This document shows positions 22,988 to 34,080 of a DNA stretch of 64,000 nt, piece after piece. This DNA comes from Massilia alkalitolerans DSM 17462 (GTDB lineage Bacteria > Pseudomonadota > Gammaproteobacteria > Burkholderiales > Burkholderiaceae_D): the NCBI RefSeq assembly GCF_000427785.1, contig NZ_ATYR01000005.1, positions 1 through 64,000 of the forward strand, given 5' to 3'. Both the position numbers and the translations under genes were made by a program. The notes beneath the pieces are model-generated. The model saw only the letters and a list, made by a program, of their open reading frames with translations, ran no database searches and was not told the origin of the DNA. The first letter of the stretch is position 1; each line of letters starts with the position of its first letter.

Positions 22988-23254
22988 TTAAGCGGACAGT
23001 GCCTTCAGGGCAGCAGCCAGGCGGCTCTTGTGGCGGGCTGCCTTGTTCTTGTGGATGATCTTCTTGTCAGCGATGCTGTCGATGGTCGACACGGACTGCT
23101 GGAAGATGGTGGTCGCAGCGGCCTTGTCGCCAGCCTGGATGGCCTTGCGAACTGCCTTGATTGCGGTACGCAGGGTCGAACGCTGCGACGAGTTGTGTGC
23201 GTTTTGCTTAACTGCTTGACGAGCGCGTTTGCGCGCTTGTGCGGTATTTGCCAT
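22988..23254 (-). CDS. rpsT: 30S ribosomal protein S20
   Basis: An 88-aa basic protein binding 16S rRNA. It begins [20 protein letters not shown] and has the typical [14 protein letters not shown] helix and [13 protein letters not shown]. The ATG at 23254 follows AGGAAA; the in-frame extension upstream is not part of the family. It is divergent from murJ, a common order in betaproteobacteria. Confidence 0.97.
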   Translation of the reverse strand: MANTAQARKRARQAVKQNAHNSSQRSTLRTAIKAVRKAIQAGDKAAATTIFQQSVSTIDSIADKKIIHKNKAARHKSRLAAALKALSA

Positions 23255-23474
23255 GAAATTTCCTAAATCGGGGTCAAGTTGCGTTTGCAAACATTCGCGA
23301 GTGAAACTGGCGCCTACGGTGCCTGCCCAACGATTCGTGTCTGCTAACAGAATTCAGTACAGCCCACGATTATAGCGAACGAAAGCACTTAGGGCAATTC
23401 ATAATTCAATAATTGTCGCCTGAGAGCACGTGCGGCGGCAATACGGGACTATTGCCCAAGTATAATCCCGGGCC

Positions 23475-25025
23475 ATGAACCTGCTCCGTACCCTCGCCGC
23501 TATTTCCAGCATGACCATGGTGTCCCGCGTCACCGGTCTGCTGCGCGACAGCCTGTTTGCCGCCACCTTCGGCGCCTCGAATTTCACCGACGCCTTCAAC
23601 ATCGCCTTCCGCCTGCCCAACCTGCTGCGCCGGCTGTTCGCGGAAGGCGCGTTCTCGCAGGCCTTCGTGCCGATCCTGACCGAGTACAAGACCAAGCATG
23701 GCCAGGAGGCCACGAAAACCCTGGTCGACCACGTGGCTACCGTGCTGGTCTGGGCGACGGTGCTGACCAGCATCGTCGGCATCCTCGCCGCGCCGGTGCT
23801 GATCTACCTGATCGGCGGCGGCCTGCAGCGCGAACCGGCAGCCTTCGACGCCGCCGTGCTCATGACGCGCATGATGTTCCCCTACATCGCCTGCATGGCC
23901 TTCGTGGCCCTGGCCAGCGGCGTGCTCAATACCTGGCGCCACTTCAAGATCCCGGCCATCACGCCGGTGCTGCTGAACATCTCCTTCATCGTCTCGGCGC
24001 TGGTGCTGGCCGACTGGTTCGAGCAACCGATCTATGCGATGGCGGTGGGCGTGTGCGTGGGCGGCCTGGCCCAGGTGGCGATCCAGATTCCTTCGCTGGT
24101 GAAGCTCGGCATGCTGCCGCGCCTCTCGCTCAATCCCATGACCGGACTGCGCGACAGCGGCGTGCGCCGCATGCTCGGCAAGATGGGGCCGGCCGTGTTC
24201 GCGGTGTCGGCGGCCCAGATCAGCCTCCTGATCAACACCACCATCGCCGCCAGCCTGGCCGCGGGCGCGGTGACGGCCCTGCAATACGCCGACCGCCTGA
24301 TGGAATTCCCCACCGCCCTGCTGGGCGTGGCCCTGGGCACCATCCTGCTGCCCAGCCTGGCCAAAGCGAACACCGAAGGCGACACCCAGGAATACTCCTC
24401 GCTGCTGGACTGGGGCCTGCGCCTGACCTTCCTGCTGGCCGTCCCCTCTTCGGTGGGCATGGCGACGCTGGCGGTGCCGATGATCGCCACCCTGTTCCAC
24501 TACGGCGTGTTCACCGCCCAGGACGTGGCCCACTCCTCGCTGCCGCTGATGGCCTACAGCGCGGGCCTGCTCGGCTTCATCCTGGTCAAGACCCTGGCGC
24601 CTGCCTTCTATGCGCGCCAGGAAGTGCGTACCCCGGTCAAGATCGCGGTCGGCGTGATGGTGGCGACCCAGCTCCTCAACCTCGTGTTCGTGCCGTTGTT
24701 CGGCGTGGCCGGCCTGGCGCTGTCGATCGGCGTGGGCGCCTGCATCAACGCGGCCTTCCTGTACACCGGTCTGCGCCGGCGCCACATCTACGTGCCGCAG
24801 CCGGGCTGGGGCAAGTTCTTCCTCAAGCTCCTGGTCGCGGTGAGCGTGATGGGCGCCGTGTCCTGGTTCGGCCAGGCGCAGTTCGACTGGATCGCGCTGC
24901 GCGCCACGCCGCTGCTGCGCGCCGGCGCGCTGGCGGCGATCATCGCGGTCGCGGCTTGCGCCTACTTCGCGGTGCTGCTGGCGCTGGGCTTCCGCCCGCG
25001 CGACTTCAAGCGCCGCGCCAAGTAG
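23475..25025 (+). CDS. murJ: Lipid II flippase MurJ
   Basis: A 516-aa MOP-superfamily transporter with about 14 membrane helices. It flips lipid II across the inner membrane for peptidoglycan synthesis. The N-terminal signature SMTMVSRVTGLLRDSLFAA is followed by FGASNFTDAFNIAFRLPNLL and RRLFAEGAFSQAFVPIL, all hallmarks of MurJ/MviN. The ATG lies 73 nt downstream of a low-GC stretch that probably holds both the murJ and rpsT promoters. Confidence 0.97.
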   Translation: MNLLRTLAAISSMTMVSRVTGLLRDSLFAATFGASNFTDAFNIAFRLPNLLRRLFAEGAFSQAFVPILTEYKTKHGQEATKTLVDHVATVLVWATVLTSIVGILAAPVLIYLIGGGLQREPAAFDAAVLMTRMMFPYIACMAFVALASGVLNTWRHFKIPAITPVLLNISFIVSALVLADWFEQPIYAMAVGVCVGGLAQVAIQIPSLVKLGMLPRLSLNPMTGLRDSGVRRMLGKMGPAVFAVSAAQISLLINTTIAASLAAGAVTALQYADRLMEFPTALLGVALGTILLPSLAKANTEGDTQEYSSLLDWGLRLTFLLAVPSSVGMATLAVPMIATLFHYGVFTAQDVAHSSLPLMAYSAGLLGFILVKTLAPAFYARQEVRTPVKIAVGVMVATQLLNLVFVPLFGVAGLALSIGVGACINAAFLYTGLRRRHIYVPQPGWGKFFLKLLVAVSVMGAVSWFGQAQFDWIALRATPLLRAGALAAIIAVAACAYFAVLLALGFRPRDFKRRAK

Positions 25026-25038
25026 ACACAAGCGCCCC

Positions 25039-25782
25039 CTAGCGCCCGGAGTCCGTGGACGGGGGCGGCGGCTCCCGGGGACCGTCCTTGTCCTTGTCCT
25101 TGTCTTGTTCCCGGTCGTCGTCGGCAGGCGGCTCCGGCGCTTCCTCGCGCGGCGCCTCGGGCTCCGGCTCGTTGCGCGGGGGCGGAGCCACCTCGCGCAT
25201 CGGCGCCTGCGCCTCCACCGGTGCGACGACCGGCCCGGCCGGCTGCTCCGGCGGCGGCGCCATCGTGATCGGCGGCTCCGCGGAGGCGCCCGGCACGGCG
25301 CGAGGCCGCGGGGCGGCGCCCTGCCCGAGCGCCATGAACTTCCAGTCCGCATGGTGCTCACGGTTCTCGAAATTGGGGAAGCGCTCGTCGAAGCCGGCGA
25401 GCTTGAGCGGCTTCGCTTGCGACAGGCTGTACACCCCCAGGATGCGGCCGCCCTGGGCCGCCGACACGATCCCCCACTCGGGCCGTCCGGTGATGGGGTC
25501 GACGAATATCTTGCGCAGGTGCCGGCGCGGGGTCGGGAAGCGGGTATCGCGCAGCAGCTCCTGCAGCGTCAGGGGCTGGGTCGGTTGGCCGCGCGGGGTG
25601 GCGTCGGCATAGCTCTTGAGCGCGGCGCTGAACTGGGCGCCGGTCTCCAGCAGTTCGGTTTCCAGCTGGGCGCGCTGCAGCAGCGCGCCGACCTTCAGCG
25701 TGGCGGCGCCGACCAGGCCGACGATGAAGACGAGGATGATCAGGCCGAGGTAGGTGAAGCCGGCCTGGCGTCGGGCACGCAT
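25039..25782 (-). CDS. Atypical pseudopilin with proline/acid-rich tail (last gene of T2SS-like operon)
   Basis: A 247-aa protein with a short basic leader and a prepilin-like segment, RRQAGFTYLGLIILVFIVGL. The Gly before Phe suits a prepilin peptidase, but the glutamate normally at +5 is missing. A globular domain follows (about 60-150, with FVDPITGRPEWGIV and GVYSLSQAKPLKLAG). The last ~90 residues are Pro/Glu/Arg-rich and disordered-looking, ending in repeated EDKDKDKD-like charges. The gene starts 1 nt after the previous stop, so it is part of the operon. By analogy with GspK or minor pilins it could cap the pseudopilus; this is inference. Confidence 0.7.
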   Translation of the reverse strand: MRARRQAGFTYLGLIILVFIVGLVGAATLKVGALLQRAQLETELLETGAQFSAALKSYADATPRGQPTQPLTLQELLRDTRFPTPRRHLRKIFVDPITGRPEWGIVSAAQGGRILGVYSLSQAKPLKLAGFDERFPNFENREHHADWKFMALGQGAAPRPRAVPGASAEPPITMAPPPEQPAGPVVAPVEAQAPMREVAPPPRNEPEPEAPREEAPEPPADDDREQDKDKDKDGPREPPPPSTDSGR

Positions 25783-25783
25783 G

Positions 25784-26167
25784 CTACCACTCCGCGTAGG
25801 GCTTGCCCTTGCGGCCGTTGCCCGGCGCGCCGCTCTTGATGTTGCCGACCTCGCCCTGTTCTTCTTCCAGCGGCGGCTCCACGATCCAGGTCTCGCGGCT
25901 CTCGGTGATCGGGTCCATCGGCAGCTCGCGCAGGTACTTCTTCTCCACCAGTTGCTCGAGCGAATCCGGATAGCGCCCGGTGTCGGCCTTGTACTGGTCG
26001 ATGATCGCGCGCGTATTGCGCAGGTTCTCCTCGAGGATGGTTTCGCGGGTAGCGTCGATGCTCGGGAAGAAGCGCGGCACCGCCAGCGTCAATAGCAGGG
26101 CCACGATGCCCAGCACCACCAGCAGTTCGATCAGGGTGAAGGCGCGCAGGCGAGTGAGCTTGGACAT
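25784..26167 (-). CDS. GspG-like pseudopilin with Ala at the cleavage site
   Basis: A 127-aa prepilin-like protein with leader MSKLTRLRA then FTLIELLVVLGIVALLLTL. Residue -1 is Ala instead of the near-universal Gly. A helical stem follows, then a GRYPDSLEQLVEKKYLRELP segment with PMDPITESRETW, which resembles GspG. It ends KPYAEW, like the IPYNKW end of the upstream pseudopilin. The ATG at 26167 lies 5 nt after the upstream stop; an in-frame GTG at 26179 is the alternative start. No Shine-Dalgarno is visible, so coupling is likely. Confidence 0.75.
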   Translation of the reverse strand: MSKLTRLRAFTLIELLVVLGIVALLLTLAVPRFFPSIDATRETILEENLRNTRAIIDQYKADTGRYPDSLEQLVEKKYLRELPMDPITESRETWIVEPPLEEEQGEVGNIKSGAPGNGRKGKPYAEW

Positions 26168-26172
26168 CGGGT

Positions 26173-26643
26173 TCACCACTTGTTGTAGGGGATGCCGTTC
26201 AATCCCGGCTTCTCGGACATGGAATACACGTCGTAGACGTCGTCGCCCTCCCTGGGCTCGTCCGGTTCGCTGGCATAGCTGCGCTTGCCCCAGGTCTCGG
26301 CGTCCGAGGAACCAGGATTGGCATGGAAAGGATCGCGCGGCAGCCGGCGCATGAAATAGACCTGCGCCTGCTTCGGACTCTTCTGGTCGCGCACGCCCTC
26401 GACCAGCATCTCCAGGCGTGGCGGGTAACCGGTGGCGCCCGCCGCCTTGGCCACGCGGCCTTCGTCGCTCGCCTTCTTGTAGGCATCGATACCGGCGCGG
26501 ATCTCGCGCAAGGCGCGGCGCAGCTCGGCTTCATCGCGGCGCTGCGCCGTCACCTGGGCCACCGGCACTGCGAGCGTTCCCAGCAGGGCCAGGATCGCCA
26601 GCGTGACCAGGAGCTCGATGAGCGTGAAGCCGCGTGTGGACAT
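26173..26643 (-). CDS. GspG/H-like pseudopilin
   Basis: A 156-aa protein with a canonical short leader and cleavage site (MSTRG, then FTLIELLVTLAILALLG). It continues through a helical stem (RRDEAELRRALREIRAGIDA), a GYPPRLEMLVEGV region and RRLPRDPFHAN. The C-terminus reads DVYSMSEKPGLNGIPYNKW. Its ATG shares one base with the secretin stop (TGATG). It probably joins a short periplasmic pseudopilus assembled by the GspE/GspF-type genes of the same operon. Confidence 0.8.
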   Translation of the reverse strand: MSTRGFTLIELLVTLAILALLGTLAVPVAQVTAQRRDEAELRRALREIRAGIDAYKKASDEGRVAKAAGATGYPPRLEMLVEGVRDQKSPKQAQVYFMRRLPRDPFHANPGSSDAETWGKRSYASEPDEPREGDDVYDVYSMSEKPGLNGIPYNKW

Positions 26644-28673
26644 CAGCGTTGCGTGGCCGGGTTCGCGGGTGGCGGCGGCGCGACCGGGACCACCTGCAGG
26701 TTGGTGGCGGGGCTCGATGGCGGCTGGCCGGATTGCGGCGAGCCGGTCTGCGGCGTCACGGGCAGTTGCGACGGCGGTACGGATATCGGACGGTCCGGCG
26801 ATCCGGCGGCCGGGGCGCCGACCGGCGCCGTGCCCTGCGCCGTGCCTGCCGCACGCGCGGCAGCGGCCGCGGCGGCGCCGGCACTGACCGGCAATTGTAC
26901 CGGCGCGCGCGCGGTGCTGTCCGGACGGCGGCGGAAGCTGGCCTCGGTGCCGGCGCCGAACTCGGAGCTGGCCGCCGCCGGACGCTGCACCGTGCGCACC
27001 AGGCGTGGGGTGATCGACAGCACGATCTCGGTGCGGTCGCTGGTGTCGCGCGTGCTGCCGAACAGGCGGCCGACGATCGGCAGGTCGCCGATGCCCGGCA
27101 GCTTGCTGCCGCTGGAGCGGTCTTCGTTGCTGATCAGGCCGGCCAGCACCTGGTTCTCGCCGTCCTTGAGCTGCAGGAAGGTGGTCGCCGAGCGGGTGCC
27201 GATCCGGTAGGCCACGGTGCCGGAACGGGTCGTGACCGAGTCGCCCAGGGTGCTGACCTCGAGCGAGATGCGGATGCCGACCTCGTTGTTCAGGTAGATG
27301 GTCGGCTCCACGTTCAGGGTCAGGCCGACGTCGATGTAGTTCACCGATTCGGAAGCGAAGCCGCCCACGCCGGACGAGATCGTGGTCGAGATGTTCGGAA
27401 TCTTGTCGCCGATGACGACCTTGGCCTTTTCCTTGTTGCGCACGCGGATGCGCGGGTTGGCCAGGATATTGGAGTCGCCGTCGGTCTTGTTGGCGTTGAC
27501 GGTGGCGCTCAGGTCGCTGATGACGCCGACGTTGCCGCGGTTCAGGCCGCGCAGCTGGTCGATGCTGACCGGGCCGTCGATCGACGCCAGGGGCGCGAAG
27601 GACACCGAGCCCGGCCAGGAGATGCCGAGGTCGACCAGGCGGCTGCGCTTGATCTCCAGCACCTCGACTTCCAGCATGACTTCCGGCTCGGGCACGTCCT
27701 GCAGCGCCACCAGCTGGGTCGCCACGCGCACCGCTTCCGGGCTGTCGCGCAGGATCACCAGGTTGAGCTTCTCGTCCACCACCACGTCGCGCGACTTCAG
27801 GATGGTCTTGAAGGTGTTGGCGATGTTCTTGGCGTCGGCATTGGCCAGGAAGAAGGTCTTGACCGTCATCTCCTGGTATTCCTTCAGCTTGGCCGCCACG
27901 TTCGGGTAGATCAGGATGGTGTTGCCGTCCATGACCTGGCGCTCGAGCTGGTTGGTCATCAGGAGGTAGTAGACCGCCGCCTCGACCGTGCTGTTCTTCA
28001 GGAAGATCGAGCTGCGCTGGTCGGCCTTGACGTCCTTGTCGAACACGAAGTTCAGGCCCGCGTGGCGCGAGATGACCTCGAAGATCTGCTTCAGCGGCGC
28101 GTCGCGGAACTCCAGGCTGATCGGCTTGCGAAAGGACGCCGCCAGCGCCGCCTCGGCGGCAGGGCTTGCCGCCGCCTTCTCGTCCACGTCCAGCATCAGG
28201 AGGCGCGCCGGCTCGTGCGCCGGGCGCTCGGTCAGGATCGCGGCCAGCTTCTGGCGCGCGGCATCGAGTTCCCCCTTGTCGAAGGCGGCGCGCGCCTCCT
28301 GCAGCATGGCGGCGTGGCGGCGGTCGACCTCGACCTGGCGCAGTCCGGCTCTGGCGCGCTCGTTGGCCGGGTCGAAGGCCAGCACCCGGCGGTAATCCTG
28401 CAGCGCCGCTTCCGTCTGGCTGTTGGCGAGCGCGCTTTCCGCCTGGCCGATCAGGCGGTTGGCCGCCGTGTCGCGCGCGCGCAGGTAGGCGCTGCGGTAC
28501 TGGGGATTGCCGGGGTCGGCGGCGACCGCCTCCTGGTATTTCGCCAGCCCGGCCGCCACCTGGTCCTGCGCCACCAGCGCATTGCCTTCCTGGTAGGCGC
28601 GCTGGCCGGCGCAGCCGCCGATGAGAGCCGCCGCAAGGGCCATACCCAGCACATGTGCCTGGAAACGAAGCAT
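26643..28673 (-). CDS. Secretin lipoprotein with N-terminal TPR-like repeats (GspD/MshL-like)
   Basis: A 676-aa outer-membrane secretin. It has a lipoprotein signal (LIGGCAGQ) and helical repeats resembling TPRs (about 25-150, e.g. YQEAVAADPGNPQYRSAYLR). Secretin N domains follow (PISLEFRDAPLKQIFEVISR, about 180). The pore domain is at about 340-560, with VPEPEVMLEVEVLEI and VGGFASESVNYIDVGLTL. A low-complexity Ala/Pro tail of about 110 residues ends the protein. The lipid anchor may replace a separate pilotin. TPR-secretin fusions are seen in MSHA-like and some T2SS-like systems. Translation is coupled on both sides by 1-nt overlaps. Confidence 0.88.
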   Translation of the reverse strand: MLRFQAHVLGMALAAALIGGCAGQRAYQEGNALVAQDQVAAGLAKYQEAVAADPGNPQYRSAYLRARDTAANRLIGQAESALANSQTEAALQDYRRVLAFDPANERARAGLRQVEVDRRHAAMLQEARAAFDKGELDAARQKLAAILTERPAHEPARLLMLDVDEKAAASPAAEAALAASFRKPISLEFRDAPLKQIFEVISRHAGLNFVFDKDVKADQRSSIFLKNSTVEAAVYYLLMTNQLERQVMDGNTILIYPNVAAKLKEYQEMTVKTFFLANADAKNIANTFKTILKSRDVVVDEKLNLVILRDSPEAVRVATQLVALQDVPEPEVMLEVEVLEIKRSRLVDLGISWPGSVSFAPLASIDGPVSIDQLRGLNRGNVGVISDLSATVNANKTDGDSNILANPRIRVRNKEKAKVVIGDKIPNISTTISSGVGGFASESVNYIDVGLTLNVEPTIYLNNEVGIRISLEVSTLGDSVTTRSGTVAYRIGTRSATTFLQLKDGENQVLAGLISNEDRSSGSKLPGIGDLPIVGRLFGSTRDTSDRTEIVLSITPRLVRTVQRPAAASSEFGAGTEASFRRRPDSTARAPVQLPVSAGAAAAAAARAAGTAQGTAPVGAPAAGSPDRPISVPPSQLPVTPQTGSPQSGQPPSSPATNLQVVPVAPPPPANPATQR

Positions 28674-29206
28674 CAGTCGAACACTCCAATATTAAGCTGC
28701 TGAACCTGGTTCAGCGGCAGGTAAGTCAGGGTCAGCACCGGCGGCTTGATCGCGTCGACCCGGTACATGCCGTCGATGACCGTGTTCTCGCGCACGAGAT
28801 GGGTGCGCTCGCCCCGGGCGAGGTAGATCTCCCAGACGCCGTCCTGCAGCGACTTGCCGATGAAGGTGAAGGGCAGCGGCGGCGCGCTCGGCGGCGGAGG
28901 CGGCGGCGCGGGCGCCGGCGGCGGCGGCGGCGGAGTCCAGTCCTGGCGCGCGAACACGCCATTCTCGCCCCCGTTGAAGCGATCGTCGCTGTCGCCGATC
29001 AGCACTTCGCGCGGGAGCAGGCGCAGGATGGCAACGTTCTTGTCCTTGTCCGAGGCGGGCCGGGTTTCCGTGGCCGGCGCGGCCGCCGGCGCCTGCGCCC
29101 GCTCGACCGGCTCGGCCACCACGTCCTCGGGGGTGTTGTCGCCGAAGACCACCAGGAGTGCGGCCGCCACCAGGGCCACGGCCATCGCGATATGGCGCGG
29201 CTTCAT
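28673..29206 (-). CDS. Proline-rich bitopic protein of the secretion operon
   Basis: A 177-aa protein with one N-terminal membrane helix (about 5-22), an Ala/Pro/Glu linker, a run of prolines (about 90-113), then a small beta domain (PLPFTFIGKSLQDGVWEIYL ... HLVRENTVIDGMYRVDAIKP). The layout (TM, flexible linker, HR-like beta domain) resembles GspC/PilP, which links the inner-membrane platform to the secretin. From memory, such proteins are labelled secretion system X translation initiation factor in Massilia genomes, a name that looks like an artefact of proline-rich similarity. It overlaps its neighbours by 4 nt and 1 nt. Confidence 0.68.
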   Translation of the reverse strand: MKPRHIAMAVALVAAALLVVFGDNTPEDVVAEPVERAQAPAAAPATETRPASDKDKNVAILRLLPREVLIGDSDDRFNGGENGVFARQDWTPPPPPPAPAPPPPPPSAPPLPFTFIGKSLQDGVWEIYLARGERTHLVRENTVIDGMYRVDAIKPPVLTLTYLPLNQVQQLNIGVFD

Positions 29207-29778
29207 CGCGGCGCTCCCGAGGTGGCGGACAGGTGCAGCGTCAGGCGCAGGCGCGCCTCCACAAGCTCGCTGCCGATCGCGTCGCGCCGGAACGCCACGT
29301 CGTCGAGCGAGGCGTGCGGCAGCGCGCGCAGCGCGTCGAAGGCAAACTGCCAGATGGCGCCGTAGCGGCCCGTCACGGGCAGCGTGATCTGGTAGGTGAG
29401 GAAGCGCCCTGCCCGGTCCTGGCTGCTGCGGTATTCGCCCTGGCGCAGGGCCAGGCCGTTCTTCTCGGCCAGCCCGAACAGGGTCTTGAGCTGGCGCTCG
29501 ACCTTGCCGCGCTCGCCCAGCGAGGCATAGAAATGCGCGAGGTTCTGGTCCGCGCTCGGCGGGGGCGGCGCGACGGCACCGGGCATGGGTGGCGGCAAGG
29601 CGGCCTGACGGCGCGCTTCGGTATATTGCTCCTCGAGGTCGAACTGGGCCCGCAGCATCAGGAGGAAGGCGACCATGAGCGCCAGCGCCAGCGCGACGGC
29701 GCCGGCCACGACAGGATTCACGCGGCGCAGCGCCAGCACCAGGCGCAGCCACAGCGCGGACAGATTCATGTCTTTCAT
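29203..29778 (-). CDS. PilO/GspM-like inner-membrane platform protein
   Basis: A 191-aa bitopic protein with a short cytoplasmic N-terminus, one membrane helix (about 25-45), a coiled-coil stretch (LEEQYTEARRQAALP), a proline-rich link and a ferredoxin-like domain (LPVTGRYGAIWQFAFDALRA ... LVEARLRLTLHLSA). This matches PilO/GspM layout. The ATG at 29778 overlaps the upstream stop by 4 nt, which decides the start over an upstream in-frame codon. Confidence 0.7.
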   Translation of the reverse strand: MKDMNLSALWLRLVLALRRVNPVVAGAVALALALMVAFLLMLRAQFDLEEQYTEARRQAALPPPMPGAVAPPPPSADQNLAHFYASLGERGKVERQLKTLFGLAEKNGLALRQGEYRSSQDRAGRFLTYQITLPVTGRYGAIWQFAFDALRALPHASLDDVAFRRDAIGSELVEARLRLTLHLSATSGAPR

Positions 29779-30335
29779 TGGCCGCCCCCGCTTGTGCCCC
29801 ATTGAGCGCTGATCTGGAAGCGCAGCGGCCGGTTCGGCTCCTGCTCGGCGATCTCGTGACGCACCAGGGCGCTCGATGCGAACCAGCCCTGCTCTTCCAT
29901 CCTCGCCACGTAGGCCAGCATGTCGTCACTGTTCTTCGCCTCGGCCGTGATGCGTAGCGTACGGCGCTTGGCGTCCGGTTCCAGCGCCAGCAGGGCGACG
30001 TTGCCCGGCGTGGCGGCGCGCACGGCCTCGACCAGGTCGCGCCACGGCAGGTTGAGCTGCATGACGGCGTCGTTGACGGCCTGGGCCTGCGCATCGGACA
30101 CGGTGAAGGTCGGCTGCGCGGCCACCGGCAGCGGGCGCACGGCCTGCGAACGCGCCGCGATGGCAGCCTGCAATGCTTCCAGCCCTTCGCGCTCTTCCTG
30201 GTACTGGCGCAGCTGCGATACCAGCACGAAGCACAGGATGGCGGTGGGGAGCAGGAAACCGGCGAAACGCGGCGGGACGCGGAACAGGGCGCGCCGCAGG
30301 CTGCGCGGCGCGAAATCGATATTGGTGCGCTTCAT
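29775..30335 (-). CDS. PilN/GspL-periplasmic-like protein
   Basis: A 186-aa bitopic protein. It starts MKRTNIDFAPRSLRRALFRV, similar to the PilN N-terminus that docks onto PilM, then a membrane helix (about 28-45), a coiled coil (QEEREGLEALQAAIAARSQA) and a ferredoxin-like domain ending in LRFQISAQWG. ATGA overlaps join it to the PilM-like gene above and the PilO-like gene below. It would form the inner-membrane alignment complex. Confidence 0.7.
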   Translation of the reverse strand: MKRTNIDFAPRSLRRALFRVPPRFAGFLLPTAILCFVLVSQLRQYQEEREGLEALQAAIAARSQAVRPLPVAAQPTFTVSDAQAQAVNDAVMQLNLPWRDLVEAVRAATPGNVALLALEPDAKRRTLRITAEAKNSDDMLAYVARMEEQGWFASSALVRHEIAEQEPNRPLRFQISAQWGTSGGGQ

Positions 30336-31130
30336 GATGCCATCCCGGTGCGCGCCAGGCGCACGTGCAGCGGCCAGTCGGCGCTGTCGTCTTCCAGCAG
30401 GGTGCAGGCGAATTTCAGGCGGCCCGCCGCGCTGGCCCAGCCTGCCGGGGCAGCCCCGCACAGCTGGATGCGCTCCGGCCGCCCTACCCCGACCCGCAAT
30501 GCTTCGCGCGCAACGTGGGCTTCCAGCCAGTCGCGGTCGGCGCCTTGCGGGATCACTGCGGTGCGCACCGCCGCCAGGGAACTGCTTTCGTAGGCGGCGA
30601 TCGACAGCACGCCGCCATGCACCAGGCCGAACCAGGCGCCCGGACGGCGCTCGCGGCGCCAGGCGTTCATGGCGGCCACGAATTGCGGCGCCACCTCGAC
30701 CAGGTGGAGGCGGTGTTCACGCGCGAGCAGCTCCAGCAGCGCCAGCAGCGCCTCCGGCGCGGCGGCAGCCAGGAAGGGACGCGCCGCATCCCAGTCGGCG
30801 CTGATGCGCCACTCGAGCGGCGGCGCGCCGAACAGGTGCTGGTGGCGCAGGGCCGCGGCGGCCTGCAGGTCGGCCAGGCGGGTCGCGCCTGGCGGCGGCG
30901 GCACCTGCCACAGGCGCACCAGGTCGTCGGCCAGCACCACGGTCAGCGGCCAGCCGCGCGGATCGCATTCACCCAGCAGCGCACGCAGGCCCTTGCCAAG
31001 CGCATCCGGGGCGCCGGCTTCGACCGCCTGCAGGGCCAGCACCTCGGCGCCCGCGCGCGGCCAGCCGCCCACGCGCAGCAGCGCCAGGCCGTCGGCGGCC
31101 ACCCCCAGGCGCAGGGACTGTCCAAACTTT

Positions 31131-31138
<8 letters not shown>
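30332..31138 (-). CDS. PilM/GspL-cytoplasmic-like protein
   Basis: A 268-aa soluble protein with no membrane helix. It has the ribonuclease-H/actin-like look of PilM or the cytoplasmic half of GspL (LRLGVAADGLALLRVGGWPR, LTVVLADDLVRLWQVPPPPG, VEVAPQFVAAMNAWRRERRP). The nucleotide-binding loops of true PilM are not obvious, so it may be degenerate. It overlaps the ATPase gene by 8 nt. Function is inferred mainly from position before the PilN- and PilO-like genes. Confidence 0.62.
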
Positions 31139-32827
<1,689 letters not shown>

Positions 32828-32831
<4 letters not shown>

Positions 32832-34036
32832 CCCATGTCTCCAGCCAGGTCGAAGATCGGCATGTAGAGCAGCACCACGATGGCGCCTACCACCAGGCCG
32901 ATGGCCGCCATCAGCAGCGGCTCGAAGGTGCGGGTGAAGCGGTCGATCCAGCGCGTGATCTCGCCGTCATAGAAGGCGGCCGACTGGGTCAGCATCGGCC
33001 CCATGTCGCCGGTGCGCTCGCCGACGCGCAGCATGCGCAGCGAAATCGGCGTGGTCAAGCCGTTGGCTTCGAAGGCAGTCGACAGCGGCTGCCCCGATTC
33101 GACCGCGACGCGCGCATGCAGCAGGCCTTTGCGCACGGTGCCGGACACCATCGGCTGCACGGTCTCGATGGCGCCGACGATGGTGATGCCGCCTTCGGTG
33201 AGCATGCCGAGCGTCAGGTACAGGCGCGACAGTTCATAGATGCGGGCACGCTCGCCGATGCCCGGCAGGCGCACCAGCAGGCGGTTGATGCCGCCGCTGC
33301 GCAGCAAATGGCGCACCCCGGCCACCGCGCCGACGATGGCCAGCAGGGCGGCTACCCCGATGGCGCCGCCGTGCTTCGATGCGAACTGGCCCCAGTCGAG
33401 CAGCAGCTGCGACATCCAGGGCAGCGAGCGCCCCGCGCCCTGGTAGACCTCGGCAAACTTCGGCACGACGTAGCCGATCAGGAAGGCGCTCACCCCGCCG
33501 CCCACCAGCAGCAGGATCACCGGATAGATCGAGGCGCTGACGATCTTGCTGCGCACGGTATCGATGCGCTGCTGGTAATCGATGTAGCGCGACAGCGCGC
33601 GCGGCAGGTCGCTGGTGCCCTCGGCGGCGCGCACGATGCCGACATACAGCGGCGGGAACAGGTCGGGCTGGCTTGCCAGCACGCTGGAGAAGCGCTTGCC
33701 TTCGCGCAGTCCTCCCAGCAGGCGTTCGAACACGCTGCGCGCGCCCGGGCTGGCCTCTTTCTCGAGCAGTGCTTCCAGGCCTTCGACGATGCCCAGGCCC
33801 GCGTTGAGCAGGGCCAGCAGTTCCTGGCTGAACAGGACGATGGACAGCTTGCCGCCCTGCCTGCGTCCCTTGCCGGAGAACAGCGCAGAGAACGGCGAAC
33901 TACGCGCCGGCTCGACCGCGCTGACGAACAAGCCGCGCGCCTCGACCTGGCGGCGGGCATCGAGGGCGTCGGCGGCATCCACGACGACGCTGGAGATCGA
34001 CATGTCGGGCGCAAGGGTACGAACGGCAAACTGCAT
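32828..34036 (-). CDS. GspF/PilC-family inner-membrane platform protein
   Basis: A 402-aa polytopic protein with two GspF domains and three main membrane segments (about 165-190, 215-240, 370-395). Family blocks include LFSQELLALLNAGLGIVEGL and, in the second half, RMLRVGERTGDMGPMLTQSA and RTFEPLLMAAIGLVVGAIVV. It recruits the ATPase and transmits work to the pseudopilus. It starts 44 nt after the gspG stop and overlaps the gspE-like start by 4 nt. Confidence 0.93.
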
Positions 34037-34080
34037 GGAGGCTGCCCTGCTTGGTACTTGGACGAGAGACCGAAAACGGT

